Source: an uncultured Clostridia bacterium (lineage in GTDB: Bacteria > Bacillota > Clostridia > Oscillospirales > Ruminococcaceae). From it: a DNA stretch of 41,669 nt. The stretch is from positions 1-41,669 of the forward strand of contig CANRNT010000020.1 in the NCBI GenBank assembly GCA_947631995.1, read 5' to 3'. Positions 33,172 to 41,526 of this stretch are shown one piece after another. Each line of letters begins with the position of its first letter. Position 1 is the first letter of the stretch. The notes beneath the pieces are model-generated. The model had not been told where the DNA came from and did not search any database. It saw only the letters and a program-made list of their open reading frames with translations. The translations under genes were made by a program, and so were the position numbers.

Positions 33172-33399
33172 ATGCTAAACAGAGGATTTACACGCGGCGG
33201 TGAATTGCCTGTCGCTTTAAGCAGGGCATTTTTATCAGATGAACGATTTGCAAAAGAATTTTCTTCCCTTGAGCCTGCCGCAAAGCGCAGCTTACTGAGC
33301 AGTCCTATCGCTTCCATGAACTCTTCGCAGCTATCCGCATATATGGATACTGTCGACACGAGCGGCAACAATATGTCGTATGACACTATCAATGTATAA
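33172..33399 (+). CDS. 75-residue protein of unknown function
   Basis: A small open frame with a strong SD (AAAAGGAG eight bases before the ATG) and a plausible promoter. The protein starts MLNRGFTRGGELPVALSRAF, has a charged middle (DERFAKEFSSLEPAAKRSLL) and a Ser-rich, polar end; no signal peptide, membrane helix, Cys cluster or known motif is visible. An upstream in-frame TTG at 33163 lies inside the SD spacing and is rejected. It lies between rsmA and the purine operon. I do not recognise the family. The coding reading rests on the SD, codon use and lack of overlap with another gene. Confidence 0.65.
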   Translation: MLNRGFTRGGELPVALSRAFLSDERFAKEFSSLEPAAKRSLLSSPIASMNSSQLSAYMDTVDTSGNNMSYDTINV

Positions 33400-33450
33400 G
33401 CGATTTAGCGGCGCTATGCCCGATATTTGTCTAAAATGCCTAATAGGATT

Positions 33451-33479
33451 TTGTAAATTCCTTTCAAATTCTATATAAT
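33451..33479 (+). promoter_or_regulatory. Upstream promoter P1 of the purine operon
   Basis: TTGTAA (33451-33456), 17-bp spacer, TATAAT (33474-33479). Its predicted start falls on the -35 of P2. Confidence 0.55.
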
Positions 33480-33485
33480 ACTAGG

Positions 33486-33514
33486 TTGAAATAACGGCAA
33501 AAATAATGTAAAAT
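33486..33514 (+). promoter_or_regulatory. Downstream promoter P2 of the purine operon
   Basis: TTGAAA (33486-33491), 17-bp spacer, TAAAAT (33509-33514). It gives a leader of about 180 nt before purE. Confidence 0.6.
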
Positions 33515-33529
33515 ATAAGTATAGATGAT

Positions 33530-33678
33530 TTCGGGTAGGTGCGTAATAATGACAAGACCTTGCATTTTCGATACAGGGCTGCTGTGCGGCTGTTTCAGCC
33601 GTATGATTTATTTTGCGCAAAACCTGAAAAATATTGATAAGAAAACAAGTGCGGCTTTATGCGGCACTTATCTTTTTT
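33530..33678 (+). promoter_or_regulatory. Structured purE leader with possible attenuator
   Basis: The leader can close an eight-pair stem between TTTCGGGT (33530-33537) and ACCTGAAA (33623-33630), with one G-U pair, around a region that holds the hairpin CGGCTG-TTT-CAGCCG. A separate terminator hairpin follows at 33647-33678. This looks like an aptamer-plus-terminator design or a translated attenuator. It does not match the purine, ZTP, THF or PRPP riboswitch signatures I know. Confidence 0.45.
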
Positions 33679-33680
33679 GA
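33549..33680 (+). CDS. Possible 43-residue leader peptide of the purine operon
   Basis: An ATG at 33549, seven bases after GGTAGGTG, opens a 43-codon frame that crosses the whole leader. It reads through both arms of the terminator hairpin and stops (TGA, 33678-33680) directly at the end of its T run. The peptide starts MTRPCIFDTGLLCGCF and is Cys-rich, with no run of one regulatory codon. Translation of this frame would keep the terminator from folding, so it could act in attenuation. Whether it is translated is not known. Confidence 0.4.
   Translation: MTRPCIFDTGLLCGCFSRMIYFAQNLKNIDKKTSAALCGTYLF
33647..33678 (+). terminator. Intrinsic terminator inside the purE leader
   Basis: AAGTGC (33647-33652) pairs with GCACTT (33664-33669), with further GC pairs inside, followed by ATC and six T. 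It lies 22 bp before the purE start codon, so it must be conditional if P1 and P2 drive the operon. Confidence 0.75.
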
Positions 33681-33700
33681 CAGAAAAGGAAGTTTGTACT

Positions 33701-34198
33701 ATGAAAAAAGTTGCTGTTATCATGGGTTCTGACAGCGATTTCCCCGTTGTTAAGGGCGCGCTTTCCGAGCTTAAAAAATACGGCGTACCGTTTGAATGCA
33801 AAGTAATGTCCGCGCACCGCACGCCGCAGCTTGCCGCGGAATTTGCAGCAAACGCAAAGGAAAACGGCTTCGGCGTGATTATATGCGCTGCCGGTATGGC
33901 GGCACACCTTGCAGGAGTTATCGCCGGAAACACCACTCTGCCGGTTATTGGCATACCTATAAAGTCTGCCGCGCTGGAGGGTATGGACGCTCTGCTTGCA
34001 ACGGTAATGATGCCGTCTGGCATACCCGTTGCGACCGTTGCAATAAACGGCGCTAAAAATGCGGCTGTTCTGGCTGTGCAGATGCTTGCACTTTCTGACG
34101 ATACACTTGCCGCAAAGCTTGAAGATGAAAAGAAAGCTATGATAGAAGGCGTTATCGCTAAAGACAAGGCTTTGCAGGAAGAAGCTGCAAGAATATAA
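33701..34198 (+). CDS. purE: N5-carboxyaminoimidazole ribonucleotide mutase
   Basis: A 165-residue class I PurE that converts N5-CAIR to CAIR. Motifs: MGSDSDFPVV (8-17), the catalytic-loop SAHRTP (about 43-48), GMAAHLAGVIAGNTTLPVIGIP, and MPSGIPVATVAIN. The class I enzyme needs PurK, which is not in the window. The open frame extends to an ATG at 33659 inside the leader terminator; the ATG at 33701 has AAAAGGAAG eight bases upstream and starts MKKVAVIMGSDSD, as in the family. First gene of the purine operon, directly followed by a HAD gene with no gap. Confidence 0.96.
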   Translation: MKKVAVIMGSDSDFPVVKGALSELKKYGVPFECKVMSAHRTPQLAAEFAANAKENGFGVIICAAGMAAHLAGVIAGNTTLPVIGIPIKSAALEGMDALLATVMMPSGIPVATVAINGAKNAAVLAVQMLALSDDTLAAKLEDEKKAMIEGVIAKDKALQEEAARI

Positions 34199-34855
34199 AT
34201 GTCTTACAAATACGATACTGTTCTGTTCGATCTTGACGGAACACTTACCGACTCTGCCGAGGGCATAATCAACTGCGCTGTATACTCATTTGAAAAAATG
34301 GGTCTGCCGCTTTACGAGCGTGACTGGTACAGAGTATTTATAGGCCCGCCGCTGAAAGTAACTTATGCTCAGGACTGCGGTCTTAACGAAAAAGACACCG
34401 TAAAGGCGATAGCTTACTTTCGCGAAAGGTACTTCACAGTCGGCAAATACGAAAACTGCGTATACGGCGGTATTGAGGATATGCTCAAAGAGTTGAAAAA
34501 CGCAGGGCTGAGGCTTGCGGTCGCAACATCTAAGCTTGAAAATACCGCAAAAGAAATACTGGTTCATTTTGGTCTTGACAGATATTTTGACTACATCGGC
34601 GGAGGACTTCCCGACGGCTCGCGAGATTACAAAGATCAGGTAATTGAGTATGTTATGGATATACTTAAAGCAGACAAACGCAAGACCGTGATGATCGGCG
34701 ACAGGATACACGACATAGAGGGCGCGAAGAAGGTCGGTATAGACAGCATAGGCGCGCTTTACGGCTACGGAAGCCGCGAAGAGCTTGAAAACGCAGGCGT
34801 CCTTTTTATTGCGGACACACCGCAGGATATAACCAAGTTACTATTAAATGAATAA
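34199..34855 (+). CDS. HAD-superfamily hydrolase, phosphoglycolate phosphatase-like
   Basis: A 218-residue HAD hydrolase. Motif I is DLDGTLTDS (11-19, nucleophile D11 and acid D13), motif II is ATSK (about 109), and motif IV is GDRIHDIEGA (about 162). A helical C1 cap lies at about 20-85. Relatives are called GphA or pyrophosphatase PpaX; the substrate here is unknown, though its place between purE and purC suggests a nucleotide, sugar-phosphate or pyrophosphate role, which is inference. The ATG directly follows the purE stop, so translation is probably coupled; a weak SD (GAAGAAG) lies within purE. Confidence 0.88.
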   Translation: MSYKYDTVLFDLDGTLTDSAEGIINCAVYSFEKMGLPLYERDWYRVFIGPPLKVTYAQDCGLNEKDTVKAIAYFRERYFTVGKYENCVYGGIEDMLKELKNAGLRLAVATSKLENTAKEILVHFGLDRYFDYIGGGLPDGSRDYKDQVIEYVMDILKADKRKTVMIGDRIHDIEGAKKVGIDSIGALYGYGSREELENAGVLFIADTPQDITKLLLNE

Positions 34856-34887
34856 ATAAAACATAAACATTACAGGAGGAAACATCA

Positions 34888-35610
34888 ATGGAAAACATCA
34901 TCAAAGGCGAACAGCTTTATGAAGGAAAGGCAAAGAAAGTCTTTGCTACAAACGACCCAGACCTCGTTATCGTTGACTACAAGGACGACGCAACGGCATT
35001 CAACGGCGAAAAGAAAGGCACTATCGTCGGCAAGGGCGTTATCAACAACAAGATGACTAACCTTATGCTCGGTCTGCTCGAAAAGGAGGGCGTTCCCACT
35101 CACCTTGTAGAGGAGATAAGCGACAGAGAAACTATTGTTAAAAAGGTGGAGATAGTTCCGCTGGAGGTAATTGTAAGAAACGTTGCGGCAGGCAGCTTTT
35201 CCAAAAAGCTCGGCATTGCTGAGGGCACTCCTCTCAAACAGCCTACTCTGGAATTCAGCTACAAAAACGACGAGCTGGGCGACCCGTTCATAAACAGATA
35301 CTACGCTTTGGGTCTTGACCTTGCTACCGAGGAAGAGATAGACACTATCACAAAATATGCGTTTATGGTAAACGACTTTATGCTCAAATTCTTCAAGAAG
35401 ATAAATATCGACCTTATCGACTTCAAAATAGAGTTCGGCCGCTTCAAGGGTCAGATAATCCTTGCTGATGAGATATCTCCCGACACCTGCCGTTTCTGGG
35501 ACTCCACGACCCACGAGAAGCTCGACAAAGACCGCTTCCGCAGAGATATGGGCGGTGTTGAAGAGGCTTACAACGAAATGATGAAGAGGATAACAGGCGC
35601 TGCCGACTGA
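34888..35610 (+). CDS. purC: SAICAR synthetase
   Basis: A 240-residue phosphoribosylaminoimidazole-succinocarboxamide synthase, joining CAIR and aspartate with ATP. Motifs: [12 protein letters not shown] near residue 10, [15 protein letters not shown] (about 92-106), and [28 protein letters not shown] (about 175-202) with the metal and substrate residues. Length is normal for a bacterial enzyme. SD CAGGAGG eight bases before the ATG. Third gene of the operon. Confidence 0.97.
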   Translation: MENIIKGEQLYEGKAKKVFATNDPDLVIVDYKDDATAFNGEKKGTIVGKGVINNKMTNLMLGLLEKEGVPTHLVEEISDRETIVKKVEIVPLEVIVRNVAAGSFSKKLGIAEGTPLKQPTLEFSYKNDELGDPFINRYYALGLDLATEEEIDTITKYAFMVNDFMLKFFKKINIDLIDFKIEFGRFKGQIILADEISPDTCRFWDSTTHEKLDKDRFRRDMGGVEEAYNEMMKRITGAAD

Positions 35611-35647
35611 TACATCATATTTAACTTTTGCTGAAAGGAACAAATTT

Positions 35648-36682
35648 ATGAAAAGTTTTTCTGAAAGCTATAAAAATGCAGGCGTTGACGTTACTGCAGG
35701 CTACAGAGCTGTTGAGCTTATGAAGGAGCACGTTGCAAAGACTGTCACAAAAGGCGTACTCAGCGGAATAGGCGGCTTTGGCGGTCTGTTTGAGCTTGAC
35801 ACCACGAATATAAGCAAGCCCGTGCTTGTTTCGGGTACGGACGGCGTTGGCACAAAGCTGAAGATCGCTTTCCTTATGGATAAGCACGATACCGTGGGTA
35901 TCGACTGCGTTGCGATGTGCGTTAACGACATCATCTGCTGCGGCGCAAAGCCTCAGTTTTTCCTTGACTACATCGCGGTAGGCAAGAACTACCCCGAAAA
36001 GATAGCGCAGATAGTTTCAGGCGTTGCTGACGGCTGCGTTCAGGCAGGCTGCGCTCTTATAGGCGGCGAAACTGCCGAAATGCCCGGCTTCTACCCTGTT
36101 GATGAGTACGACCTCGCAGGTTTTTCGGTAGGCGTTGTTGACAAGGACAAGATACTAAAGCCCGATACTCAGAAAGCCGGCGACATAATGATAGGCATAA
36201 AGTCAAGCGGCGTACATTCAAACGGCTTTTCGCTTATAAGAAAGGTGTTTGCGGTCACGGAGTCCAACCTTTCAAGATACGATACAGACCTTGGCGCAAA
36301 CCTCGGCGACGTACTGCTCACGCCTACTAAGATATATGTAAAGGCTATAATGCAGTTGCTCGAAGTGTGCAATGTTAAATCTATATCGCACATAACGGGC
36401 GGCGGATTTTATGAGAATATCCCTCGCTCTCTGCCAAACGGTATTTCCGTAAAGATAGAGAGAAAAGCTGTTGACGTTCTGCCGATATTCAAGCTTGTTA
36501 TGGAAAAGGGCGGCATACCAGAGAGAGATATGTTCAACACCTTTAATATGGGCGTAGGTATGACGGTAGTTGTTGACAAAAACGACGTTGACAAGGCAAT
36601 AGAAGCTATCAAAAACGCAGGCGAGGAAGCTTATGTTCTTGGTGAGCTTATTGACAGCTACGAAGGCGTTATCATCTGCTGA
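35648..36682 (+). CDS. purM: AIR synthetase
   Basis: A 344-residue phosphoribosylformylglycinamidine cyclo-ligase, converting FGAM to AIR with ATP. Motifs: [69 protein letters not shown] and [13 protein letters not shown]. Complete against the family. SD GAAAGGA before the ATG. It is followed at 10 nt by a DUF3592 gene rather than directly by purN. Confidence 0.97.
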   Translation: MKSFSESYKNAGVDVTAGYRAVELMKEHVAKTVTKGVLSGIGGFGGLFELDTTNISKPVLVSGTDGVGTKLKIAFLMDKHDTVGIDCVAMCVNDIICCGAKPQFFLDYIAVGKNYPEKIAQIVSGVADGCVQAGCALIGGETAEMPGFYPVDEYDLAGFSVGVVDKDKILKPDTQKAGDIMIGIKSSGVHSNGFSLIRKVFAVTESNLSRYDTDLGANLGDVLLTPTKIYVKAIMQLLEVCNVKSISHITGGGFYENIPRSLPNGISVKIERKAVDVLPIFKLVMEKGGIPERDMFNTFNMGVGMTVVVDKNDVDKAIEAIKNAGEEAYVLGELIDSYEGVIIC

Positions 36683-36692
36683 GGAATATATT

Positions 36693-37109
36693 ATGGGCGC
36701 ATTAGAGCTTTCGTTTATTTTTGTGGGTTTTATAGTTGCCGCGCTGGGCTGTGTAAACTATTCATACGGTAAAAGACTTAACAGCGACAGAATAGAAAAG
36801 TTTGAGGCTACCGTTACTAAGATACGCACGGTCTCCTCTACCCTTACGGGTTATATGAGTACATACTGCCCCGAGGTAGTTTATTCTCTTTACGGTATTG
36901 AGCAGAAAGCGCATTATGCAGGCGTTATGAACAACACCCAGATGTATTTCGGCGTTGGTGATAAGATAGAGATACTTGTAGACCCTCAGCGAGCAGATCA
37001 GTTCTTTCTTGAAAATGATAACTTCTCAAAGCTCAAGAGCAGCCGTATTCTCATTATTATAGGCGCTGTTCTGTTGGTACTCGGCATTATTATGGCAATA
37101 GGAGGATAA
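36693..37109 (+). CDS. DUF3592 family membrane protein within the purine operon
   Basis: A 138-residue protein with a membrane helix at each end (about 4-22 and 113-135) and an extracytoplasmic or cytosolic beta-rich middle (ATVTKIRTVSS, CPEVVYSLYGIEQKAHYAG, FGVGDKIEILVDPQRADQFF), the DUF3592 pattern. Function unknown. The frame is open upstream into purM, but the ATG at 36693 has TGAGGAA six bases before it. It ends 3 nt before purN, so it is translated as part of the operon. A membrane protein with no known link to purine synthesis is odd here. Confidence 0.8.
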   Translation: MGALELSFIFVGFIVAALGCVNYSYGKRLNSDRIEKFEATVTKIRTVSSTLTGYMSTYCPEVVYSLYGIEQKAHYAGVMNNTQMYFGVGDKIEILVDPQRADQFFLENDNFSKLKSSRILIIIGAVLLVLGIIMAIGG

Positions 37110-37112
37110 CTT

Positions 37113-37739
37113 ATGAAGAATATATGTGTGCTTGTTTCTGGCGGAGGAACAAATCTGCAAGCGCTTATTGACGCCGAAAAAAGCGGTCAGATAAAGAACG
37201 GAAAGATAACCTGTGTTATATCCTCCAAAGAGGGCGTTTATGCGCTTGAAAGGGCAAAACTAAACAAAATTCCCACAAGGGTAATACCGCGCAAGGATTA
37301 CGCTGACGTTGCAACGTATACCAAAGCTGTTACTGATGCACTTATTGAAGAAAAAGCCGACCTTATTGTTTACGCAGGCTTTATGACGATACTTGACGAT
37401 CAGATAGTAAAAGCTTTTCCGTACAAGATGATAAACATTCACCCGGCGCTTATACCCTCTTTTTGCGGAAAGGGTTATTACGGTCTGCACGTTCACGAGG
37501 CTGTTTTGCAGCGCGGCGTGAAAATTTCGGGCGCAACGGTGCATTTTGTTACAGAGGTATGCGACGGCGGGCCTATCATATTGCAGGGTACTGTGCCTGT
37601 GCTTGACGACGACACACCCGAGGTACTGCAAAAGCGCATAATGGAAAACGTTGAATGGAAACTGCTGCCGCAGGCTGTTTCGCTTTTCTGTGAAGATAAG
37701 ATAGAAGTAGTCGGCGAGAGGACATATATAAAAAAGTGA
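37113..37739 (+). CDS. purN: Phosphoribosylglycinamide formyltransferase
   Basis: A 208-residue 10-formyl-THF-dependent GAR transformylase. Motifs: CVLVSGGGTNLQALID (about 4-19), catalytic NIHPALIPSFCGKGYYG (about 109-125) with the Asn and His, VKISGATVHFV, and DGGPIILQ with the catalytic Asp (about 150). SD GGAGG before the ATG, 3 nt after the DUF3592 stop. Confidence 0.96.
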   Translation: MKNICVLVSGGGTNLQALIDAEKSGQIKNGKITCVISSKEGVYALERAKLNKIPTRVIPRKDYADVATYTKAVTDALIEEKADLIVYAGFMTILDDQIVKAFPYKMINIHPALIPSFCGKGYYGLHVHEAVLQRGVKISGATVHFVTEVCDGGPIILQGTVPVLDDDTPEVLQKRIMENVEWKLLPQAVSLFCEDKIEVVGERTYIKK

Positions 37740-37749
37740 GGTAATTAAA

Positions 37750-38466
37750 ATGAAAACGCTTGATATCTACAAGGAGCTTTCCTCCAACCCGTACCCCGGC
37801 AGAGGAATAATAATCGGCAAGAGCGAGGACGGCAAAAACGCTGTTACCGCGTACTTCATAATGGGTAGGAGCGTGAACTCGCGCAACAGGGTGTTTACCG
37901 AAACTGCCGACGGCATTAAAACGGAGGCTGCCGACCCTACAAAGCTGTCAGACCCGCACCTGATAATATATTCGCCTGTTCGCGTTCTCGGCAACAAGAC
38001 CATTGTTACCAACGGCGACCAGACAGACACCATTTATGAGCTTATGGACAAGCAGCAGACATTTGAGCAATCGCTGCGCGGCAGAGAGTACGAGGACGAT
38101 GCTCCCAACTACACACCGAGGATATCGGGCATTATGCACATTGAAAACGGCACATACAACTATGCTATGAGCATACTCAAATCCGCTGACGGAAACCCCG
38201 GCTGCTGTGAGAGATTTACCTTCTCATACACTAATCCTATAAACGGCATAGGTCACTTTATTCATACATATATCGGCGACGGTTCTCCCCTGCCCAGCTT
38301 TGAGGGCGAGCCTAAGAAGATAGCTATCCCCAATGATATAAACGAATTTACAAACGGTCTTTGGAACGCTCTGAACGAGGACAACAAGGTATCGCTGTTT
38401 GTAAGATACATTGATATTGAGAGCGGCAAGTACGTTTCAAAGATAGTAAACAAGTATACAAAATAA
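37750..38466 (+). CDS. Stand-alone IMP cyclohydrolase (PurO-like)
   Basis: A 238-residue protein matching the single-domain IMP cyclohydrolase family first known from archaeal PurO (NPYPGRGIIIGKSEDGKNAVTAYFIMGRS, then RISGIMHIENGTYNYAMSILKS and GIGHFIHTYIGDG). It should close FAICAR to IMP, the last step of the pathway. It replaces the N-terminal domain of the usual bifunctional PurH. SD GAGGT before the ATG; 10 nt after purN and 20 nt before the AICAR transformylase gene. The family assignment is from sequence pattern only. Confidence 0.87.
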   Translation: MKTLDIYKELSSNPYPGRGIIIGKSEDGKNAVTAYFIMGRSVNSRNRVFTETADGIKTEAADPTKLSDPHLIIYSPVRVLGNKTIVTNGDQTDTIYELMDKQQTFEQSLRGREYEDDAPNYTPRISGIMHIENGTYNYAMSILKSADGNPGCCERFTFSYTNPINGIGHFIHTYIGDGSPLPSFEGEPKKIAIPNDINEFTNGLWNALNEDNKVSLFVRYIDIESGKYVSKIVNKYTK

Positions 38467-38486
38467 AATTGCGGAGGTTGAAACAA

Positions 38487-39668
38487 ATGGCAAACGAAAT
38501 GCTTTTAAAGTACGGCTGCAATCCTAATCAGAAGCCGTCAAGAGTTTTTATGGAGAACGGAAAAGAGCTGCCTATCGAGGTGCTCAACGGCAAGCCCGGC
38601 TATATCAATCTGCTTGATGCTTTCAACGGTTGGCAGCTTGTAAGAGAGCTTAAAGCGGCTACCGGTTACTGCGCGGCAACGTCTTTCAAGCACGTTTCGC
38701 CTGCGGGAGCAGCTATCGGCAAACCGCTTACCGAGACCGAAGCTAAGATATATTTCGTTGACGACCTCGGCGAGCTTTCTCCCCTTGCGTGCGCTTATGC
38801 AAGAGCAAGAGGAGCTGACAGAATGTCATCATACGGCGATTTTATAGCACTTTCAGATGTTTGCGACGTTCCCACCGCTAAAATGATACAGCGCGAGGTC
38901 TCCGACGGTATAATCGCTCCCGGCTACACTGACGAAGCTCTTGAAATACTTAAGTCAAAGAGAAAAGGCACATACAATATTATAAAGATAGATGAAAATT
39001 ACGTTCCCGACCCTGTTGAGAGAAAGCAGGTGTTCGGCGTTACGTTTGAGCAAGGCAGGAATGAGCTGAAGATAGACAACGATATGCTTGCTAACATCGT
39101 TACCGAAAACAAGGATATTCCCGACGACAAGAAGGACGACCTTGTTATTTCGCTCATCACGCTGAAATACACGCAGTCAAACAGCGTTTGCTATGTTAAA
39201 AACGGACAGGCTATCGGCATTGGTGCAGGTCAGCAGTCAAGAATACATTGCACAAGGCTCGCAGGCAACAAGGCTGACATATGGTGGCTGAGGCAGCACC
39301 CAAAGGTAATGGGCTTGCAGTTTGTTGACAACATAAGACGCCCCGACCGCGACAACGCAATTGACGTATACATTTCTGACGAGTATATGGACGTTCTGGC
39401 TGACGGCGCATGGGAAAACATTTTTAAGGTTAAGCCCGAAGTGCTGACTGCCGAAGAAAAGAAAGAATGGCTGTCTAAGAATACCGATGTTTGCCTGGGT
39501 TCAGACGCGTTCTTCCCGTTTGGTGACAACATCGAGAGGGCAAGAAAATCGGGCGTTTGCTACATCGCAGAGCCTGGCGGTTCTATCCGTGACGACCACG
39601 TTATAATGACCTGCAACAAGTACGGCATTGCTATGGCGTTCACGGGAATGAGATTGTTCCACCACTAA
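38487..39668 (+). CDS. purH: Stand-alone AICAR transformylase
   Basis: A 393-residue protein equal to the transformylase part of PurH with no MGS-like cyclohydrolase domain. It formylates AICAR with 10-formyl-THF. Motifs: LKYGCNPNQKPSR (near 7-19, the RYGxNPHQ equivalent), the catalytic Lys-His pair in SFKHVSPAGAA (about 67-77), IGIGAGQQSRIHCTRLAGNKA, SDAFFPFGDNIERA and PGGSIRDDHVI. The frame opens with TTG at 38469, but the ATG at 38487 has GGAGG nine bases upstream. Works with the preceding cyclohydrolase. Confidence 0.93.
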   Translation: MANEMLLKYGCNPNQKPSRVFMENGKELPIEVLNGKPGYINLLDAFNGWQLVRELKAATGYCAATSFKHVSPAGAAIGKPLTETEAKIYFVDDLGELSPLACAYARARGADRMSSYGDFIALSDVCDVPTAKMIQREVSDGIIAPGYTDEALEILKSKRKGTYNIIKIDENYVPDPVERKQVFGVTFEQGRNELKIDNDMLANIVTENKDIPDDKKDDLVISLITLKYTQSNSVCYVKNGQAIGIGAGQQSRIHCTRLAGNKADIWWLRQHPKVMGLQFVDNIRRPDRDNAIDVYISDEYMDVLADGAWENIFKVKPEVLTAEEKKEWLSKNTDVCLGSDAFFPFGDNIERARKSGVCYIAEPGGSIRDDHVIMTCNKYGIAMAFTGMRLFHH

Positions 39669-39683
39669 TAGGAGGTAAGCCCC

Positions 39684-41039
39684 ATGAGTAAAGTTTTAGT
39701 TGTGGGCGGCGGCGGCAGAGAGCACGCGATCATTATGAAGCTGGCGCAGTCGCCAAAGGTAGAAAAGCTGTTCTGCACACCGGGAAACGGCGGTATTTCA
39801 AAGTACGCCGAATGTTTTGACGTCTCGGCTACCGACATTGACGGCGTTGTTGCACTTGCAAAAAAGCTGAATGTCGATATGGTCGCAGTTGCGCCCGACG
39901 ACCCGCTCGTTATGGGTATGGTAGACGCTTTGCAGGCTGAGGGCTTCAAGACCTTCGGTCCTAAAAAGAACGCCGCTATAATAGAGGGTTCAAAGGTGTT
40001 TTCTAAAAATCTGATGAAGCAGTTTGGCATACCTACCGCTGAATATGAAGTATTCACAAACAGCGATGACGCTATAAAATATGTAAAGCAGTACAACAAA
40101 TATCCTGCTGTTATAAAGGCTGACGGACTTGCTCTCGGCAAGGGCGTTATACTTGCGCAGAATGAAGAAGAAGCCGTAGAAGCGATAAAATCTATGATAG
40201 ACGGCAAGAAGTTCGGCGAGAGCAGTACCACCATTGTTATAGAAGAATATCTGACAGGTCCAGAAGTATCGGTACTTTCGTTTACCGACGGCGAGACCGT
40301 TGTGCCGATGATATCTTCAATGGATCACAAGCGTGCTAATGACAACGACGAGGGTCTTAACACGGGCGGTATGGGTACTGTTGCGCCTAATCCGTACTAC
40401 ACCGATCAGATAGCCAAAGAATGTATGGAAAAAATATTCCTGCCGACTATCAAGGCTATGAAACAGCTTGGCAGAACGTTTGAAGGCTGTCTGTACTTTG
40501 GCCTTATGTTGACGGAGAACGGTCCGAAAGTTATTGAGTACAACTGCCGTTTCGGCGATCCCGAAACACAGGTAGTTCTTCCTCTGCTTGATACAGACCT
40601 TTACGAGATATTTGAGGCAATATACGACCACAGGCTGAAAGACGTTGACATCAAGTGGAAAAGCGAATTTTGCACCTGCGTTGTTATGGCAAGCGGAGGC
40701 TATCCCCTCGCCTATGAAAAGGGGCTTGAGATAAGCGGTCTTGACGATATGGGACAGATTGACGGCGCATTTGTATACCACGCGGGAACAAAGCCTTCGG
40801 GCGGAAAATTCCTTACCAACGGCGGCAGAGTTCTGGGCGTTACCTGCACGGGATTTACACTTAAATCTGCACTTGAGAAATCATATGAAGCAGTCAGCAA
40901 AATAAGCTGGGAAAATGTTCACTTCCGCAAGGATATAGGTCAGCGGGCGCTTAAAGCAGACCCAGACCTACTTCATCTGGGATACAAGGACGACATAGAG
41001 GATTACATTGAAGATAACGGTGTTTACCTCAGAGCATAA
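39684..41039 (+). CDS. purD: Phosphoribosylamine-glycine ligase
   Basis: A 451-residue ATP-grasp GAR synthetase. N-terminal VLVVGGGGREHAI (4-16); PAVIKADGLALGKGV (about 141-155) and SSMDHKRANDNDEGLNTGGMGTVAPNPYY; metal site EGCLYFGLMLTENGPKVIEYNCRFGDPETQ; C-terminal GGRVLGVT. About 25 residues longer than the usual 420-430, the extra being an acidic tail (ADPDLLHLGYKDDIEDYIED). SD AGGAGGT before the ATG. Last gene of the operon. Confidence 0.97.
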   Translation: MSKVLVVGGGGREHAIIMKLAQSPKVEKLFCTPGNGGISKYAECFDVSATDIDGVVALAKKLNVDMVAVAPDDPLVMGMVDALQAEGFKTFGPKKNAAIIEGSKVFSKNLMKQFGIPTAEYEVFTNSDDAIKYVKQYNKYPAVIKADGLALGKGVILAQNEEEAVEAIKSMIDGKKFGESSTTIVIEEYLTGPEVSVLSFTDGETVVPMISSMDHKRANDNDEGLNTGGMGTVAPNPYYTDQIAKECMEKIFLPTIKAMKQLGRTFEGCLYFGLMLTENGPKVIEYNCRFGDPETQVVLPLLDTDLYEIFEAIYDHRLKDVDIKWKSEFCTCVVMASGGYPLAYEKGLEISGLDDMGQIDGAFVYHAGTKPSGGKFLTNGGRVLGVTCTGFTLKSALEKSYEAVSKISWENVHFRKDIGQRALKADPDLLHLGYKDDIEDYIEDNGVYLRA

Positions 41040-41046
41040 GATAAAG

Positions 41047-41086
41047 GGTCGGTGAGTGATATCGCCGACCTTGCTGTTTTGTTAAT
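41047..41086 (+). terminator. Terminator of the purine operon
   Basis: GGTCGG / CCGACC stem (41047-41070) followed by TTGCTGTTTTGTT; the T tract is interrupted, so efficiency may be moderate. Confidence 0.65.
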
Positions 41087-41107
41087 ATAAAAAATATGAA
41101 AAATCCC

Positions 41108-41136
41108 TTGACATTTTTATTCGCATATGATATAAT
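41108..41136 (+). promoter_or_regulatory. Perfect-consensus sigma-A promoter of tRNA-Trp
   Basis: TTGACA (41108-41113), 17-bp spacer, TATAAT (41131-41136), with extended -10 TGA. Confidence 0.92.
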
Positions 41137-41155
41137 AAATAAGTCGTGAAGATAT

Positions 41156-41231
41156 AGGGGTATAGCTCAGATGGTAGAGCAGTGGTCTCCAAAACCACGT
41201 GCCGAGGGTTCAAGTCCTTCTGCCCCTGCCA
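41156..41231 (+). tRNA. tRNA-Trp (anticodon CCA)
   Basis: A 76-nt tRNA with encoded 3' CCA (41229-41231). The acceptor stem pairs AGGGGTA with TGCCCCT (one G-U pair), the discriminator is G, the anticodon loop CTCCAAA carries CCA, and the T arm is GAGGGTTCAAGTCCTTC. Confidence 0.96.
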
Positions 41232-41278
41232 GCAGCGTGACGCTGCACCCAATTTCGGGACACAGAGTGATGTGTTCC
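41229..41278 (+). repeat. tRNA 3' trailer repeat, copy 2 (after tRNA-Trp)
   Basis: Nearly identical to the block after tRNA-Leu at 23574-23623: CCA end, GCAGC-GTGAC-GCTGC hairpin, CACCCA spacer, terminator hairpin. Confidence 0.9.
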
Positions 41279-41284
41279 TTTTTT
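41257..41284 (+). terminator. Terminator of tRNA-Trp
   Basis: GGGACACA pairs with TGTGTTCC (one G-U), loop GAGTGA, followed by six T. Confidence 0.85.
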
Positions 41285-41351
41285 GTTCCCGTGAATATAA
41301 ATACCTAATTACTATCACTTTTGCGGTTGGAACGGATTTTGTTAGTGTAAT

Positions 41352-41526
41352 AGGACTTGAAGCCGAGGCACTCAGCGTGCCGGGCAACTCCGCTGAGCGC
41401 GCCCGGTGGGCGAAACAGCGAGGCGGAGTTGGCGCAGCGGTCGAAAAAGACGAGGAAAAAGCCGTAAAGGCGACCGAAGTCTTTTTCGGGCACCGCAAGA
41501 GGGGTTGCGAAGCAACTTCAAGTCCT
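41352..41526. other. Strongly folded GC-rich element, candidate ncRNA or miniature mobile element
   Basis: A 175-bp island between A+T-rich flanks. An 11-bp perfect terminal inverted repeat (41352-41362 with 41516-41526) encloses four helices: GGCAC/GTGCC (41367-41381); AACTCCGC/GCGGAGTT (41386-41393, 41423-41430) with CGCTG/CAGCG and GCCC/GGGC inside; CGAAAAAGAC/GTCTTTTTCG (41442-41451, 41479-41488) with an alternative CGGTCG/CGACCG pairing; and TTGC/GCAA (41505-41515). No convincing promoter, SD or ORF of its own is seen. 41285-41351 before it holds nothing I recognise. Confidence 0.6.

Noticed and set aside
33530-33678. purE leader as a standard purine, ZTP (pfl), THF or PRPP riboswitch
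   Set aside because: I looked for the conserved cores of these classes and did not find them by eye, so only a generic structured leader is claimed.
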